Part shown: positions 1-5,875 of the stretch, in pieces
Layout of the letters: every line of letters begins with the position of its first letter
How positions within the stretch are numbered: the stretch's first letter is position 1
Source of the DNA: a virus
Length of the DNA stretch: 21,264 nucleotides
Virus record (IMG/VR): IMGVR_UViG_3300034104_001894
Coordinates: 1-21,264 of that record
Direction: 5' to 3' (one strand)
Notes under the pieces: generated by a model
What the model saw: the letters and a program-made list of their open reading frames with translations, nothing else
What the model was told of the DNA's origin: nothing
Databases searched by the model: none
Position numbers and translations under genes: made by a program

Positions 1-785
1 ATTAGTCTGCCACAAGTTAGGTGTAAGTAGCAAATATTATCAAGGATTGCAACCTTGTGAGAGTACAAATTAAATTGTAATACATAGGCATAAGACTACA
101 GTTGTAGTTATAAATCCATACAGAGTTTAATTAACTCCAAGGTGGTATAGTTATGTCTGGTTTGCTAACACTTCAATCATTTAGCTAATGATTTGTGGAA
201 ACCACTATACATTTTACGCTTGTTAATGGAAATCTACATGAAAGTAGTATTCTTACTGAACCTTCTTATTAAAAAGTCCCTAGACTTGTAGGTTGTGTAA
301 AGGTAACAATGTATATGTATTACAATTTATATTAATGCACCATTCCTGATTCCCAAGGTCAGGCAGTTGTAATATTTATACTTTAGTAATTAAAGATAGA
401 TTAATCACACCTAAAATAATACACTTGATGTATATACTAATAGGTCAATGAAGTAATTAAGCTTGTGAAAAAGTGGTATTACAACTGAGTGCAGAGGGGT
501 ATTTAACCAAGTATAAAGTGAGGCAAAATCCGGAAACCTCTTAGAGTATAGTTAGACTGCAGATAACTGCTATATGCTCATATACGATAAAATCTGCTGA
601 AATGAAGGTGTCAGCATACTTGGTTTTTTAATGCACCACTAGTTATAATATGTAGATGCCGAGTATACAGGCATAGGTTGTAATACCCTCTAGGAAAGTA
701 GTTATGCTCTAATATTCTCATAGTAGTATAAGAAACATAGTCCCGGAAGAATAAGAGAAACTACATGTTATAACTGGTGCATTAT
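1..785 (+). ncRNA. Candidate large structured noncoding RNA (multi-domain)
   Basis: No convincing reading frame exists here, but long complementary arms define successive domains. A perfect 16-bp helix pairs 71-86 with 314-329. An 11-bp helix pairs 364-374 with 477-487. A 10-bp helix pairs 505-514 with 616-625. A 24-bp helix pairs 629-638 and 642-655 with 761-784, broken only by a 3-nt bulge at 639-641. Smaller hairpins sit inside: 41-57, 95-108, 123-137, 274-287, 420-434 and 656-674. In the longest helix one pair is U-G if the + strand is transcribed but an A-C mismatch on the other strand, which favours a + strand RNA. Size and architecture recall ornate phage RNAs such as ROOL or GOLLD, but I cannot match it to either. 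The RNA may begin before the window. Confidence 0.6.
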
Positions 786-828
786 TTTTATTAAATTATT
801 TGTATTTCCGGAACTTTTTATTATTTTT

Positions 829-964
829 GTAATACCACATAAGTATTAGAAGAATTAAAATAATTATTGAGTTCTGACAATACACATACTAGGAACAGGT
901 AGCTATTTTAATCTTATGTGGTAATCTGATTATAATTCTTCTATCTGAAAGGTTATCTGTTCCT
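829..964 (+). ncRNA. Structured RNA element with competing helices
   Basis: ACCACATAAG at 834-843 pairs with 913-922, and ATTAAAATA at 854-862 pairs with 904-912, giving a stacked 19-bp arm with a 5' side bulge. AGAAGAATTA at 848-857 can instead pair with 933-942, and AGGAACAG at 891-898 with CTGTTCCT at 957-964, which is followed by a T run. The last two cross the first helix, so they form either pseudoknots or an alternative fold. The closing hairpin plus T run could act as a terminator or attenuator. It may be the 3' part of the large RNA upstream or a separate element. Confidence 0.45.
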
Positions 965-1030
965 TTTTATACAAAAACTGAGAGACTTTAGTACACAATA
1001 CTATTGGATCAGGTAAAATAAGACCCTATA

Positions 1031-1126
1031 ATAAGTCACAACTTCTTTGGAATTTTCTCATGGCACCCAGGTTGTATCACTGTTATATGGCATTAGACTT
1101 ATAACTTAAAATTCCGGAGGGGTGCC
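1031..1126 (+). ncRNA. Pseudoknot-like leader element before the first gene
   Basis: Four perfect pairings lie here: 1031-1037 with 1096-1102, 1038-1042 with 1071-1075, GGAATTTT at 1049-1056 with 1108-1115, and GGCACCC at 1062-1068 with 1120-1126. The third and fourth are interleaved, the signature of an H-type pseudoknot, and both cross the first two. The element ends about 30 nt before the first start codon at 1157, so it could control the first operon or be the end of the upstream RNA. No known riboswitch family was recognised. Confidence 0.45.
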
Positions 1127-1156
1127 CACTAACTAGTAACTTTTAAAAACAAATAT

Positions 1157-1390
1157 ATGAATGCAACTATGATTAACAACAGAGAGTTTGTAGAAACTCT
1201 GCATGCAATGGAGTCTAACATTAACTTAAGACTTCTTGTTTCCGCAACAAAATTCTACGGAAAGGGATTGGATGACAGATCCAAACAACAACTATTTGCT
1301 CTTCCATTGGAGGATAAACTGTGGTTATTAAATGAGTATGATCAGGAGATTGTACCTTATCCACCTGCAGATTTGGATAATATTTATTAA
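1157..1390 (+). CDS. Hypothetical protein, 77 aa
   Basis: This is the first gene after the long noncoding region. The ATG at 1157 follows an A-rich leader with no Shine-Dalgarno sequence, usual for Bacteroidetes; a second in-frame ATG lies four codons later. The product is soluble, with no signal peptide or membrane segment, and has a mixed helical composition with a C-terminal DLDNIY end. I do not recognise the family. It heads a short unit that continues into the lipoprotein gene 16 nt downstream. Confidence 0.6.
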   Translation: MNATMINNREFVETLHAMESNINLRLLVSATKFYGKGLDDRSKQQLFALPLEDKLWLLNEYDQEIVPYPPADLDNIY

Positions 1391-1406
1391 TTTATTAATT
1401 TACAGT

Positions 1407-1538
1407 ATGAAAACAATATCAGCAGTAGTTGTATGGTTTGTGGTAGTTATTACAATAGCAGTATTATTTGCTAGTTGTGGTACAAGCGGTCATGCATGTG
1501 ATGCCTATGGTCAGGTAGACACAGAAGAAAGAATTTAG
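1407..1538 (+). CDS. Small predicted lipoprotein, 43 aa
   Basis: The chosen start, ATG 1407, directly precedes a charged KT, a hydrophobic run at about residues 5-22, and a lipobox LFASC with the lipidation cysteine at residue 24. The mature part is only about 20 residues. A start at 1332 would add an implausible N-terminal extension overlapping the previous gene. A small envelope lipoprotein in a phage could alter receptor access, exclude superinfecting phage or act in lysis; none of these can be decided from sequence. A strong terminator follows. Confidence 0.65.
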   Translation: MKTISAVVVWFVVVITIAVLFASCGTSGHACDAYGQVDTEERI

Positions 1539-1560
1539 TATCTAAGGTACTAAGGGTTAT

Positions 1561-1592
1561 AGGAGCCGGGGAAACTTGGCTCCTTTTTTATT
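1561..1592 (+). terminator. Intrinsic terminator after the lipoprotein gene
   Basis: AGGAGCC at 1561-1567 pairs with GGCTCCT at 1578-1584 and is followed by a run of six T. It separates the 1157-1538 unit from the gene that begins just downstream. Confidence 0.8.
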
Positions 1593-1595
1593 ATT

Positions 1596-1612
1596 AAAAA
1601 CTTATGATTATG
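1596..1612 (+). promoter_or_regulatory. Recurring translation leader ending ATGATTATGAA
   Basis: The block AAAAACTTATGATTATGAA also occurs, slightly varied, before the genes at 3321 and 7116. Before 4827 the related form is AAAACTTAATGTTATGAAC. In that copy the first ATG is out of frame and runs into a stop, so the shared functional start appears to be the second ATG. No Shine-Dalgarno sequence is present. I infer an A/T-rich leader used by first genes of transcription units. Confidence 0.5.
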
Positions 1613-1861
1613 AACTTAGAAGAATTAGAACAAGAAAAAGCAAAGTGCCAATTACACTTAGAACAGCTTCATATTTATGAGCCTAGTGAAGAATGGTACA
1701 AAATGAGAAGAGAAGAACTTGAGTATCAAATAGCCTGTATAGAAGAAGCTATAGAAGCTGAGAAAGAGTCAATAAGAGAAAACAACAATGTGAGTACTGC
1801 ATTTCTTGTAGTATTATGGACAATGGTTGTATTAGGTTTAACAATTTTAATATTTATGTAA
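1610..1861 (+). CDS. Coiled-coil protein with C-terminal membrane anchor, 83 aa
   Basis: Residues 1-55 are rich in Glu, Lys and Leu with heptad-like spacing, predicting a cytoplasmic or periplasmic coiled coil. A hydrophobic segment of about 20 residues (roughly 62-82, FLVVLWTMVVLGLTILIF) ends the protein, so it is probably a tail-anchored membrane protein. I place the start at the second ATG of an MIM start, by comparison with the recurring leader; the upstream ATG at 1604 adds two residues. It is 2 nt from the next gene, a secreted protein, suggesting joint expression. Function is unknown. Confidence 0.65.
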   Translation: MNLEELEQEKAKCQLHLEQLHIYEPSEEWYKMRREELEYQIACIEEAIEAEKESIRENNNVSTAFLVVLWTMVVLGLTILIFM

Positions 1862-1862
1862 G

Positions 1863-2135
1863 ATGAAAAAGTTATTTATGATTGTGGCACTTATGATTGC
1901 CGGAGCTGGTTACTCACAAAACTTACCAAAGAATCTTACTAAAAGTGAGAAGAAATTTGTAAACAATGTAATAGAACTCACTAATGATGTTCTAGTGGAT
2001 GTAACTAAAAGAAAAGATGGTGTAATTGTAGTAGAATTTTGGAATACTATGTATACTCTCACAGAAAATGGTTATATTGATGAAATGTGGATCCTTGAAG
2101 ATGAGGATTGGATGGCATTAGGTAGAGAGTATTAA
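1863..2135 (+). CDS. Secreted hypothetical protein with signal peptide, 90 aa
   Basis: The N-terminus (MKKLFMIVALMIAGAGYSQ) is a typical Bacteroidetes signal peptide with a likely cleavage just before or after the Gln near residue 19. The mature part, about 70 residues, is charged and may form a small beta-rich domain (DVLVDVTKRKDGVIVVEFWN). It probably acts in the periplasm. It follows the membrane-anchored coiled-coil gene by 1 nt, so both may act at the envelope. No family was recognised. Confidence 0.65.
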   Translation: MKKLFMIVALMIAGAGYSQNLPKNLTKSEKKFVNNVIELTNDVLVDVTKRKDGVIVVEFWNTMYTLTENGYIDEMWILEDEDWMALGREY

Positions 2136-2153
2136 CCTTTAAATCAGAATAGA
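2134..2153 (+). promoter_or_regulatory. Recurring leader AACCTTTAAATCAGAATA (copy 1)
   Basis: These 18 nt occur identically at 14038-14055, in each case ending 2-3 nt before an ATG. A 13-nt core, TTAAATCAGAATA, also precedes the gene at 12988, and CAGAATAAGATG spans the start at 14197. The fixed position next to start codons suggests a translation or mRNA-processing signal rather than a promoter. This is inferred from recurrence only. Confidence 0.5.
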
Positions 2154-2693
2154 ATGGCAAGAGTAGCAAAAACAATGAAAAAAGACCTACACAGAACAAA
2201 GCACAAATGTGTAGGTAAAAAGATGGAAGGATTTAAGTTTGCTGATACTAAAAATACTAGGTATGCTAGTTGTATGAATGAATACATTGGTAGACTGGGT
2301 AAAATTACAGAGTACAATGAGAAAACTGATGAGTTCAAAGTAGTGTTTAAAGATGACTACTGGTTTTATCCAGCTAAGTTAGGCTTGAAACATATTGTAG
2401 AAGAATCTGATGTGGTTATAGAAAATGTAACTGAAGAAGAAATTGATGATGCATATGTAAAAATGCTTAAGGAAGAGATAGCAGATTTATCAGCCAGATT
2501 AGATGCTGCTTTTAAAGAACAGGAAGAAATGCTTGAAGAGTTAAGCTCATGGTTAAAACCATTTCCTAGTGCTTTTACAAAGCTTCAGGAACATGCTGGT
2601 GTAATTACTCCGGAAGATGTTACTTATCACACAAATCTTATTCTTAAGATTATGGAGAATAAGTTTGGTTACAAACCTAAATCTTGGGAGTAA
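2154..2693 (+). CDS. Basic N-terminal domain plus coiled coil, paralogue of the 12455 gene, 179 aa
   Basis: The first 80 residues are basic and carry a small beta-rich segment (GRLGKITEYNEKTDEFKVVFKDDYWFYP) resembling an SH3-like or MIB-type binding fold. Residues about 95-130 form an acidic coiled coil. The C-terminal 65 residues match the protein at 12455-12976 in pattern: L..LD.A..EQE.M..EL..W, then ITP.DV.Y..(N/D)LI.(K/R)IM..KF. It overlaps the next gene by one base in a TAATG junction. The function of this phage family is unknown. Confidence 0.7.
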   Translation: MARVAKTMKKDLHRTKHKCVGKKMEGFKFADTKNTRYASCMNEYIGRLGKITEYNEKTDEFKVVFKDDYWFYPAKLGLKHIVEESDVVIENVTEEEIDDAYVKMLKEEIADLSARLDAAFKEQEEMLEELSSWLKPFPSAFTKLQEHAGVITPEDVTYHTNLILKIMENKFGYKPKSWE

Positions 2694-3007
2694 TGAAAAA
2701 GTCTGATGAACTAAAACAAGCTGCTGCTCAAGAAGAAAATGATCTTAAAGCTCTCGGTCTAATGACCGGGAGTTTGAGAGAAGGTAGACTAGAAAGGTTT
2801 ACTGAAACTTACTTGCCTCAATTACTGAAAATGGGATATGACATTGCTCAAGATGATGAGATGGTCAGATATACCATTGATACAGAAATGGGAGGAAAAA
2901 CATTTGGTATAGTAGATTACTATCCAAAGGCAAATAATCTATGCATTAGGAAGAGTAATAAATGGGTTAAGCCCGGTCTCAAATGGATAGTAAATAATTT
3001 GTTGTAA
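2693..3007 (+). CDS. Hypothetical protein, 104 aa
   Basis: The ATG at 2693 shares its A with the preceding TAA stop, a translational-coupling junction; an upstream start at 2684 is unlikely. The protein has an N-terminal helix (KKSDELKQAAAQEENDLKAL) and then a compact mixed domain (FGIVDYYPKANNLCIRKSNKWVKPGLKWIVNNL) that looks beta-rich. There is no signal peptide or membrane span. I do not recognise it. A structured RNA and a tRNA-like gene follow directly. Confidence 0.65.
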   Translation: MKKSDELKQAAAQEENDLKALGLMTGSLREGRLERFTETYLPQLLKMGYDIAQDDEMVRYTIDTEMGGKTFGIVDYYPKANNLCIRKSNKWVKPGLKWIVNNLL

Positions 3008-3022
3008 ATTCCTAAATGTATT

Positions 3023-3114
3023 GACACATAAACTTCAGTTCCCACACAGCAGTGAGATGGGCTAAGTTATATACAATTCCTCGGAGCTGGAAGTAGAAAG
3101 CTGAAGAGTGTGTC
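3023..3114 (+). ncRNA. Duplicated structured RNA motif, copy A
   Basis: This 92-nt element has an outer helix GACACA/TGTGTC (3023-3028 with 3109-3114), a conserved internal loop (TAAA on the 5' side, AG on the 3' side), an inner helix CTTCAG/CTGAAG (3033-3038 with 3101-3106) and two inner short stems: CCCA/TGGG at 3041-3044 with 3058-3061, and TTCC/GGAA at 3077-3080 with 3089-3092. Its 74-nt core matches copy B near 13950 except for two transitions. The outer helix has a different sequence there but stays paired, strong evidence for an RNA structure. It ends 6 nt before the tRNA-like gene. No riboswitch or ribozyme class was recognised. Confidence 0.8.
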
Positions 3115-3120
3115 TTTTAT

Positions 3121-3230
3121 GGTCCCATAGCTCAGTTGATAGAGCGGAACCTCTGAAAATGTAAAGGATAGCCTGTTAGGGCATGCAATACATCAGGTTC
3201 AGGTCACAGGTTTGAATCCTGTTGGGATTA
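3121..3230 (+). tRNA. tRNA-like gene with a 44-nt anticodon loop
   Basis: The cloverleaf is clear. The acceptor stem is 3121-3127 with 3223-3229, including two G-U pairs. The D arm is GCTC/GAGC at 3130-3145. The anticodon stem is GAACC/GGTTC at 3147-3151 with 3196-3200. A normal AGGTC variable loop follows, then the T arm ACAGG-TTTGAAT-CCTGT at 3206-3222 and discriminator A3230. No CCA is encoded. The anticodon loop is 44 nt instead of 7 and contains an extra hairpin, ATGTA/TACAT at 3159-3163 with 3189-3193. The base at position 33 is C, not U, so I assign no amino acid. It could hold a tiny intron, or be a tRNA mimic or decayed tRNA. Confidence 0.7.
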
Positions 3231-3274
3231 CTAAAAAATGCTATTGTGGGAGTGACTTACTTCAACCCTCTGAC

Positions 3275-3298
3275 AGCCGGGAAAGACTGGCTTTTTAT
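3275..3298 (+). terminator. Intrinsic terminator after the tRNA-like gene
   Basis: AGCCGG at 3275-3280 pairs with CTGGCT at 3287-3292 through a GAAAGA loop, with one G-U pair, followed by five T. It would end the transcript carrying the structured RNA and the tRNA-like gene. Confidence 0.75.
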
Positions 3299-3320
3299 TG
3301 TTTAATTTAAATCTATGATT

Positions 3321-3650
3321 ATGAACTGGTTAGGAAAAATGTTCAAGAAAAAGAAAAAAGGTTATAATACTGATGGTCAGTATAAACTGCTAATCATTGA
3401 TGATAAGGCAGAGTTGCTACACCACAATCTTGGTATTACGGACAAAAGAGCAGATGAGTTACTTGAATTGTGTGTAAAAACACATGATGAGTATGACATT
3501 CTGCATGAAGCATTAGAGAAACTTGTTAGTGAGTGTAAACATACTAATGAAATAGTGTTTACTTCACTTATGATGCAAAGACTAATTGATAAGCTCAATA
3601 GTTCAAACAGGGTACATAATATGCTTAAAAACATGTTTGGCCGTGGATAA
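3321..3650 (+). CDS. Hypothetical helical protein with basic N-terminus, 109 aa
   Basis: The start is taken as the second ATG of the recurring leader ATGATTATGAA, shared with the genes at 1610 and 7116; 3315 is the alternative. A short amphipathic start (MNWLGKMFKKKKKG) may touch a membrane or nucleic acid, and the rest is mainly helical (ADELLELCVKTHDEYDILHEALEKLVSEC). It is the first gene after a terminator, so it probably begins a new transcript. No family was recognised. Confidence 0.65.
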   Translation: MNWLGKMFKKKKKGYNTDGQYKLLIIDDKAELLHHNLGITDKRADELLELCVKTHDEYDILHEALEKLVSECKHTNEIVFTSLMMQRLIDKLNSSNRVHNMLKNMFGRG

Positions 3651-3855
3651 GTATTTAATTAGTTCTGTCTTAGGATTTAATCTTAAGGTAGAGATAGTTG
3701 ATCAGAATGGTGAGAAAGTTAAAAAAGGTTTTGTTAAAGGTGCCTGTCCAAAACGGGCAAAAAAGATCAAGCCAAGGTTATTTGACAAGACCTTTTTTAC
3801 TCACTATAATGAGGAACTGATAGCAAAGATTAGAGATTTAAGAAAATATGACTAG
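3643..3855 (+). CDS. Small basic hypothetical protein, 70 aa, likely GTG start
   Basis: A GTG at 3643 overlaps the end of the previous gene (GTGGATAA) and gives a protein beginning (M)DKYLISSVLGFNL. Upstream in-frame ATG 3586 would overlap the earlier gene by 65 nt and give an unlikely sequence. The body is basic (KGACPKRAKKIKPRLFDK), which suggests nucleic-acid or protein binding. The gene ends 2 nt before the next start. The start codon is uncertain; the reading frame is supported by the tight gene packing. Confidence 0.55.
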   Translation: MDKYLISSVLGFNLKVEIVDQNGEKVKKGFVKGACPKRAKKIKPRLFDKTFFTHYNEELIAKIRDLRKYD

Positions 3856-3857
3856 TC

Positions 3858-4277
3858 ATGAGAATATCTGTAAACTATGATGATACTGATGTAGCAAAAG
3901 CACTCAGTAAGATCATCAAAGATTCTAATTCTGAGGAGTTTGTTAAATTACTTACTCCTATGTTATGTGGTACTAGTTATGGTACCGATCATTTCTTCAA
4001 GCTTATGATTGGTAATAAGTTGCCGGACATTATACCCATTGGTACACTATGCAGAATGGATGTACTTAATGTTGGATATGGTATAGATAAGGTACTTACT
4101 AAACAAAAGTTTGCAGATACAGATGATAAGATAGTGGTAACTGTAAAAGAGTTCAGAGGTTATCATGAATACAGCCCATATATTGTAGAATATACAGGAG
4201 TTGTAGGTACTGGAACCACTAAACTTGATACTGTTTATGTTAGAGAAGATCAACTAGAAGTTATTGAGGAATTTTAA
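3858..4277 (+). CDS. Hypothetical protein with C-terminal beta domain, 139 aa
   Basis: Residues 1-50 are helical (DDTDVAKALSKIIKDSNSEEFVKLL). Residues from about 55 look like an SH3-like small beta-barrel: IPIGTLCRMDVLNVGYGIDK, then DKIVVTVKEFRGYHEYSPYIVEYTGV and a closing strand LDTVYVREDQLEVIEEF. That pattern is common in phage regulatory and host-interaction proteins, but no family assignment is possible. It is the last gene before a hairpin at 4321, so it likely ends an operon. Confidence 0.65.
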   Translation: MRISVNYDDTDVAKALSKIIKDSNSEEFVKLLTPMLCGTSYGTDHFFKLMIGNKLPDIIPIGTLCRMDVLNVGYGIDKVLTKQKFADTDDKIVVTVKEFRGYHEYSPYIVEYTGVVGTGTTKLDTVYVREDQLEVIEEF

Positions 4278-4320
4278 GAAGTGTATTCTGTGAATATACT
4301 TTTCCTGACCAAAATGATAG

Positions 4321-4345
4321 AGGGAGTAGAAATGCTCCCTTCTCA
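4321..4345 (+). terminator. Terminator-like hairpin
   Basis: AGGGAG at 4321-4326 pairs with CTCCCT at 4335-4340 through an 8-nt loop. The downstream tract is T-rich but interrupted (TCTCATTGTTT), so termination may be weak. Positions 4346-4430 hold no gene. Confidence 0.55.
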
Positions 4346-4430
4346 TTGTTTAGCTATATAGTGCTAAATTTTATTGGTTTAAACTTCTAAGTGTTGGGAT
4401 AAATGAATTACATTTACTAGCATATTTTTT

Positions 4431-4709
4431 ATGCCAGTAATGCAGTATCAACTCCCCAATGGGAAAGTAGTTCATCTCTCACTAGAAGAATATCTTGATT
4501 TAACAGATGAAGATGTGCAGTACTTGATGTCTCTAGACTATGGAGAACATATCTTAGATCCATTCACAGGATCAGCAGTAGAAAAAAACAAACAAGAAAA
4601 ATATTATGACTTTGATTATCTAGCAGATGATGAAAGTGATGATGATGTGATATCAGATGATGATCCATTTGATGATATCATAGACTTAACGGGCCCTTTG
4701 GATATATAA
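4431..4709 (+). CDS. Acidic hypothetical protein, 92 aa
   Basis: The N-terminal half begins MPVMQYQLPNGKVVHLSLEEYLDLTDEDVQYLMSLDYGEH, a compact domain. From about residue 60 the protein is a highly acidic tail rich in Asp (DDESDDDVISDDDPFDD). Such tails can mimic DNA or bind basic partners, but that is only inference here. The gene stands alone between two intergenic stretches, so it probably has its own promoter. The composition suggests an early small phage protein. Confidence 0.65.
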   Translation: MPVMQYQLPNGKVVHLSLEEYLDLTDEDVQYLMSLDYGEHILDPFTGSAVEKNKQEKYYDFDYLADDESDDDVISDDDPFDDIIDLTGPLDI

Positions 4710-4789
4710 TACCTGAATTGCAATAAGGTATTAACAACTTATCACTTAGCATGAGTAACTAATGATATAGTAAAATCTACTCAAACAAT

Positions 4790-4826
4790 CAATTATTTAT
4801 TTATTTATTTTTTAAAACTTAATGTT
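4790..4826 (+). promoter_or_regulatory. AT-rich leader of the 4827 gene
   Basis: Tandem TTTA units around 4793-4810 run into AAAACTTAATGTTATGAAC at the start of the gene. This matches the leader used at 1610, 3321 and 7116. The stretch 4710-4826 has no gene and probably contains the promoter of a monocistronic transcript, but I cannot place -33 and -7 boxes with confidence. Confidence 0.4.
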
Positions 4827-5312
4827 ATGAACACAAGTAAAGTTAAAGTTGTAGCTGATGCTACTACAGGTGCAGTTATTAATCAATCTGTTAACAACCC
4901 AGAGTATGGTTATGTAAGATTAGAGCAAAAGAGATCAATTGTAGATGACAATGGATTCTTGCGTGTGAAACCAGTTAGTACTTTATTACATGGTACAGTT
5001 ACTGAGCTTAAGGCTGCTGGTTTCTTTGCAGGTCAAGAGTTACCAGGTCAAATTGTAATCCAAGAGCGTCTTACACCATTTAATGACAAGACTCCAGAGA
5101 AGGATCTTAAAGTAGCTGGTTCAACAGGTATTGTATGTACCTTAGAAGGACAGCCTATTTACCGTAGAACTTTGTACACTGCAGTATCTAATGCAGCTGA
5201 CACATTAATCAAACATGATAATGTTGAGCAATTGCGTAATGCTTATGCAGCACAATCAGGTACTTCAAGTGCTATAAACAATGCACGTCCAGCTGAAGAC
5301 TTATCTATCTAA
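4827..5312 (+). CDS. Probably abundant hypothetical protein, 161 aa
   Basis: This gene stands apart. It has its own leader and a strong terminator, and its codon use differs: five of eight arginines use CGT while neighbours use almost only AGA. That suggests high expression. The protein is beta-rich through residues 25-120 (YGYVRLEQKRSIVDDNGFLRV, LPGQIVIQERLTPF, STGIVCTLEGQPIYRRTLYT), followed by a helical and flexible Ala/Asn/Ser-rich tail. The middle could be an OB-like fold, so a DNA-binding or abundant early structural role is possible; I cannot name the family. Confidence 0.75.
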   Translation: MNTSKVKVVADATTGAVINQSVNNPEYGYVRLEQKRSIVDDNGFLRVKPVSTLLHGTVTELKAAGFFAGQELPGQIVIQERLTPFNDKTPEKDLKVAGSTGIVCTLEGQPIYRRTLYTAVSNAADTLIKHDNVEQLRNAYAAQSGTSSAINNARPAEDLSI

Positions 5313-5337
5313 GATAGTCTAAGCTATTAGTTAATAT

Positions 5338-5372
5338 GAGAGAGTGTCATTAGTGATGCTCTCTCTTTTTAT
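5338..5372 (+). terminator. Strong intrinsic terminator
   Basis: GAGAGAG at 5338-5344 pairs with CTCTCTC at 5359-5365, with an inner TCAT/GTGA extension and five T afterwards. It closes the 4827 gene as a single-gene transcript. It ends only a few bases before the first possible start of the next gene. Confidence 0.85.
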
Positions 5373-5374
5373 TT

Positions 5375-5875
5375 ATGATTAAAAAAATGTATAAAATGGA
5401 AAAGTTAAAACAGGAAATTAAAAATTATCAGTTAAATGCAGGCAAAACTTATATGCAGTATGAGACTGACAGATATTCACAGTATCAAAATTATTTGTAC
5501 AAGAGAGCACTTTATGGTCTAAATGCTCTTTCTGAACAAGAACTGGCTACAATGTGTAGTAAGAAGAAACAAAGAATTGTAAATGTTTATAAGAGAGCTC
5601 AAGTAGTAATCAATAAACTTAAGCAGGAGTTTACTATAAGATATACTAATTTTATATTCAAGACTTTGTTTCCAAATAGCCCTCTAACTGACTCATTACT
5701 AGCATGTACTGAGTTTGATGATAAGTTCAAAAATACTTTAACTTTTAAAGATTTAGACATCACAAAAGAGGATATTATTACTATCTTTATAGCAGAAGGG
5801 ATCTTACCTAAAAACTTTTTAAGTTTAAATAAGGATCCAAATCAATTACCAAAACTTAAAAACCAAAAAGCATGA
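5375..5875 (+). CDS. Hypothetical basic helical protein, 166 aa
   Basis: The reading frame is certain but the start is not: ATGs at 5375, 5387 and 5396 are all in frame, and 5375 lies right behind the terminator T run. The N-terminal 100 residues are Lys/Tyr/Gln-rich and helical (KLKQEIKNYQLNAGKTYMQYE), followed by a second domain (NFIFKTLFPNSPLTDSLLACTEFDDKF). Basic charge suggests nucleic-acid contact. It overlaps the next gene by 4 nt (ATGA type), so it is the first gene of a five-gene overlapping or near-overlapping run to 7081. Family unknown. Confidence 0.65.
   Translation: MIKKMYKMEKLKQEIKNYQLNAGKTYMQYETDRYSQYQNYLYKRALYGLNALSEQELATMCSKKKQRIVNVYKRAQVVINKLKQEFTIRYTNFIFKTLFPNSPLTDSLLACTEFDDKFKNTLTFKDLDITKEDIITIFIAEGILPKNFLSLNKDPNQLPKLKNQKA

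Noticed and set aside
728-748. ACATAGTCCC resembles the S element of group I introns within the upstream noncoding region.
   Set aside because: No R element with complementary P7 bases, no guide sequence and no split gene can be found around it.
1332-1406. In-frame extension of the small lipoprotein upstream to ATG 1332.
   Set aside because: It would overlap the previous gene and place the hydrophobic signal deep inside the protein; ATG 1407 gives a normal lipoprotein signal.
3121-3230. Calling the tRNA as Ser(TGA) from the bases TGA in the loop.
   Set aside because: Serine tRNAs have a long variable arm, absent here, and the required U33 is C, so the identity is not supported.
3377-3634. 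Minus-strand reading frame opposite the 3321 gene.
   Set aside because: Its Ser/Leu/Ile-rich composition mirrors the opposite-strand gene, which has a recurring leader and good context.
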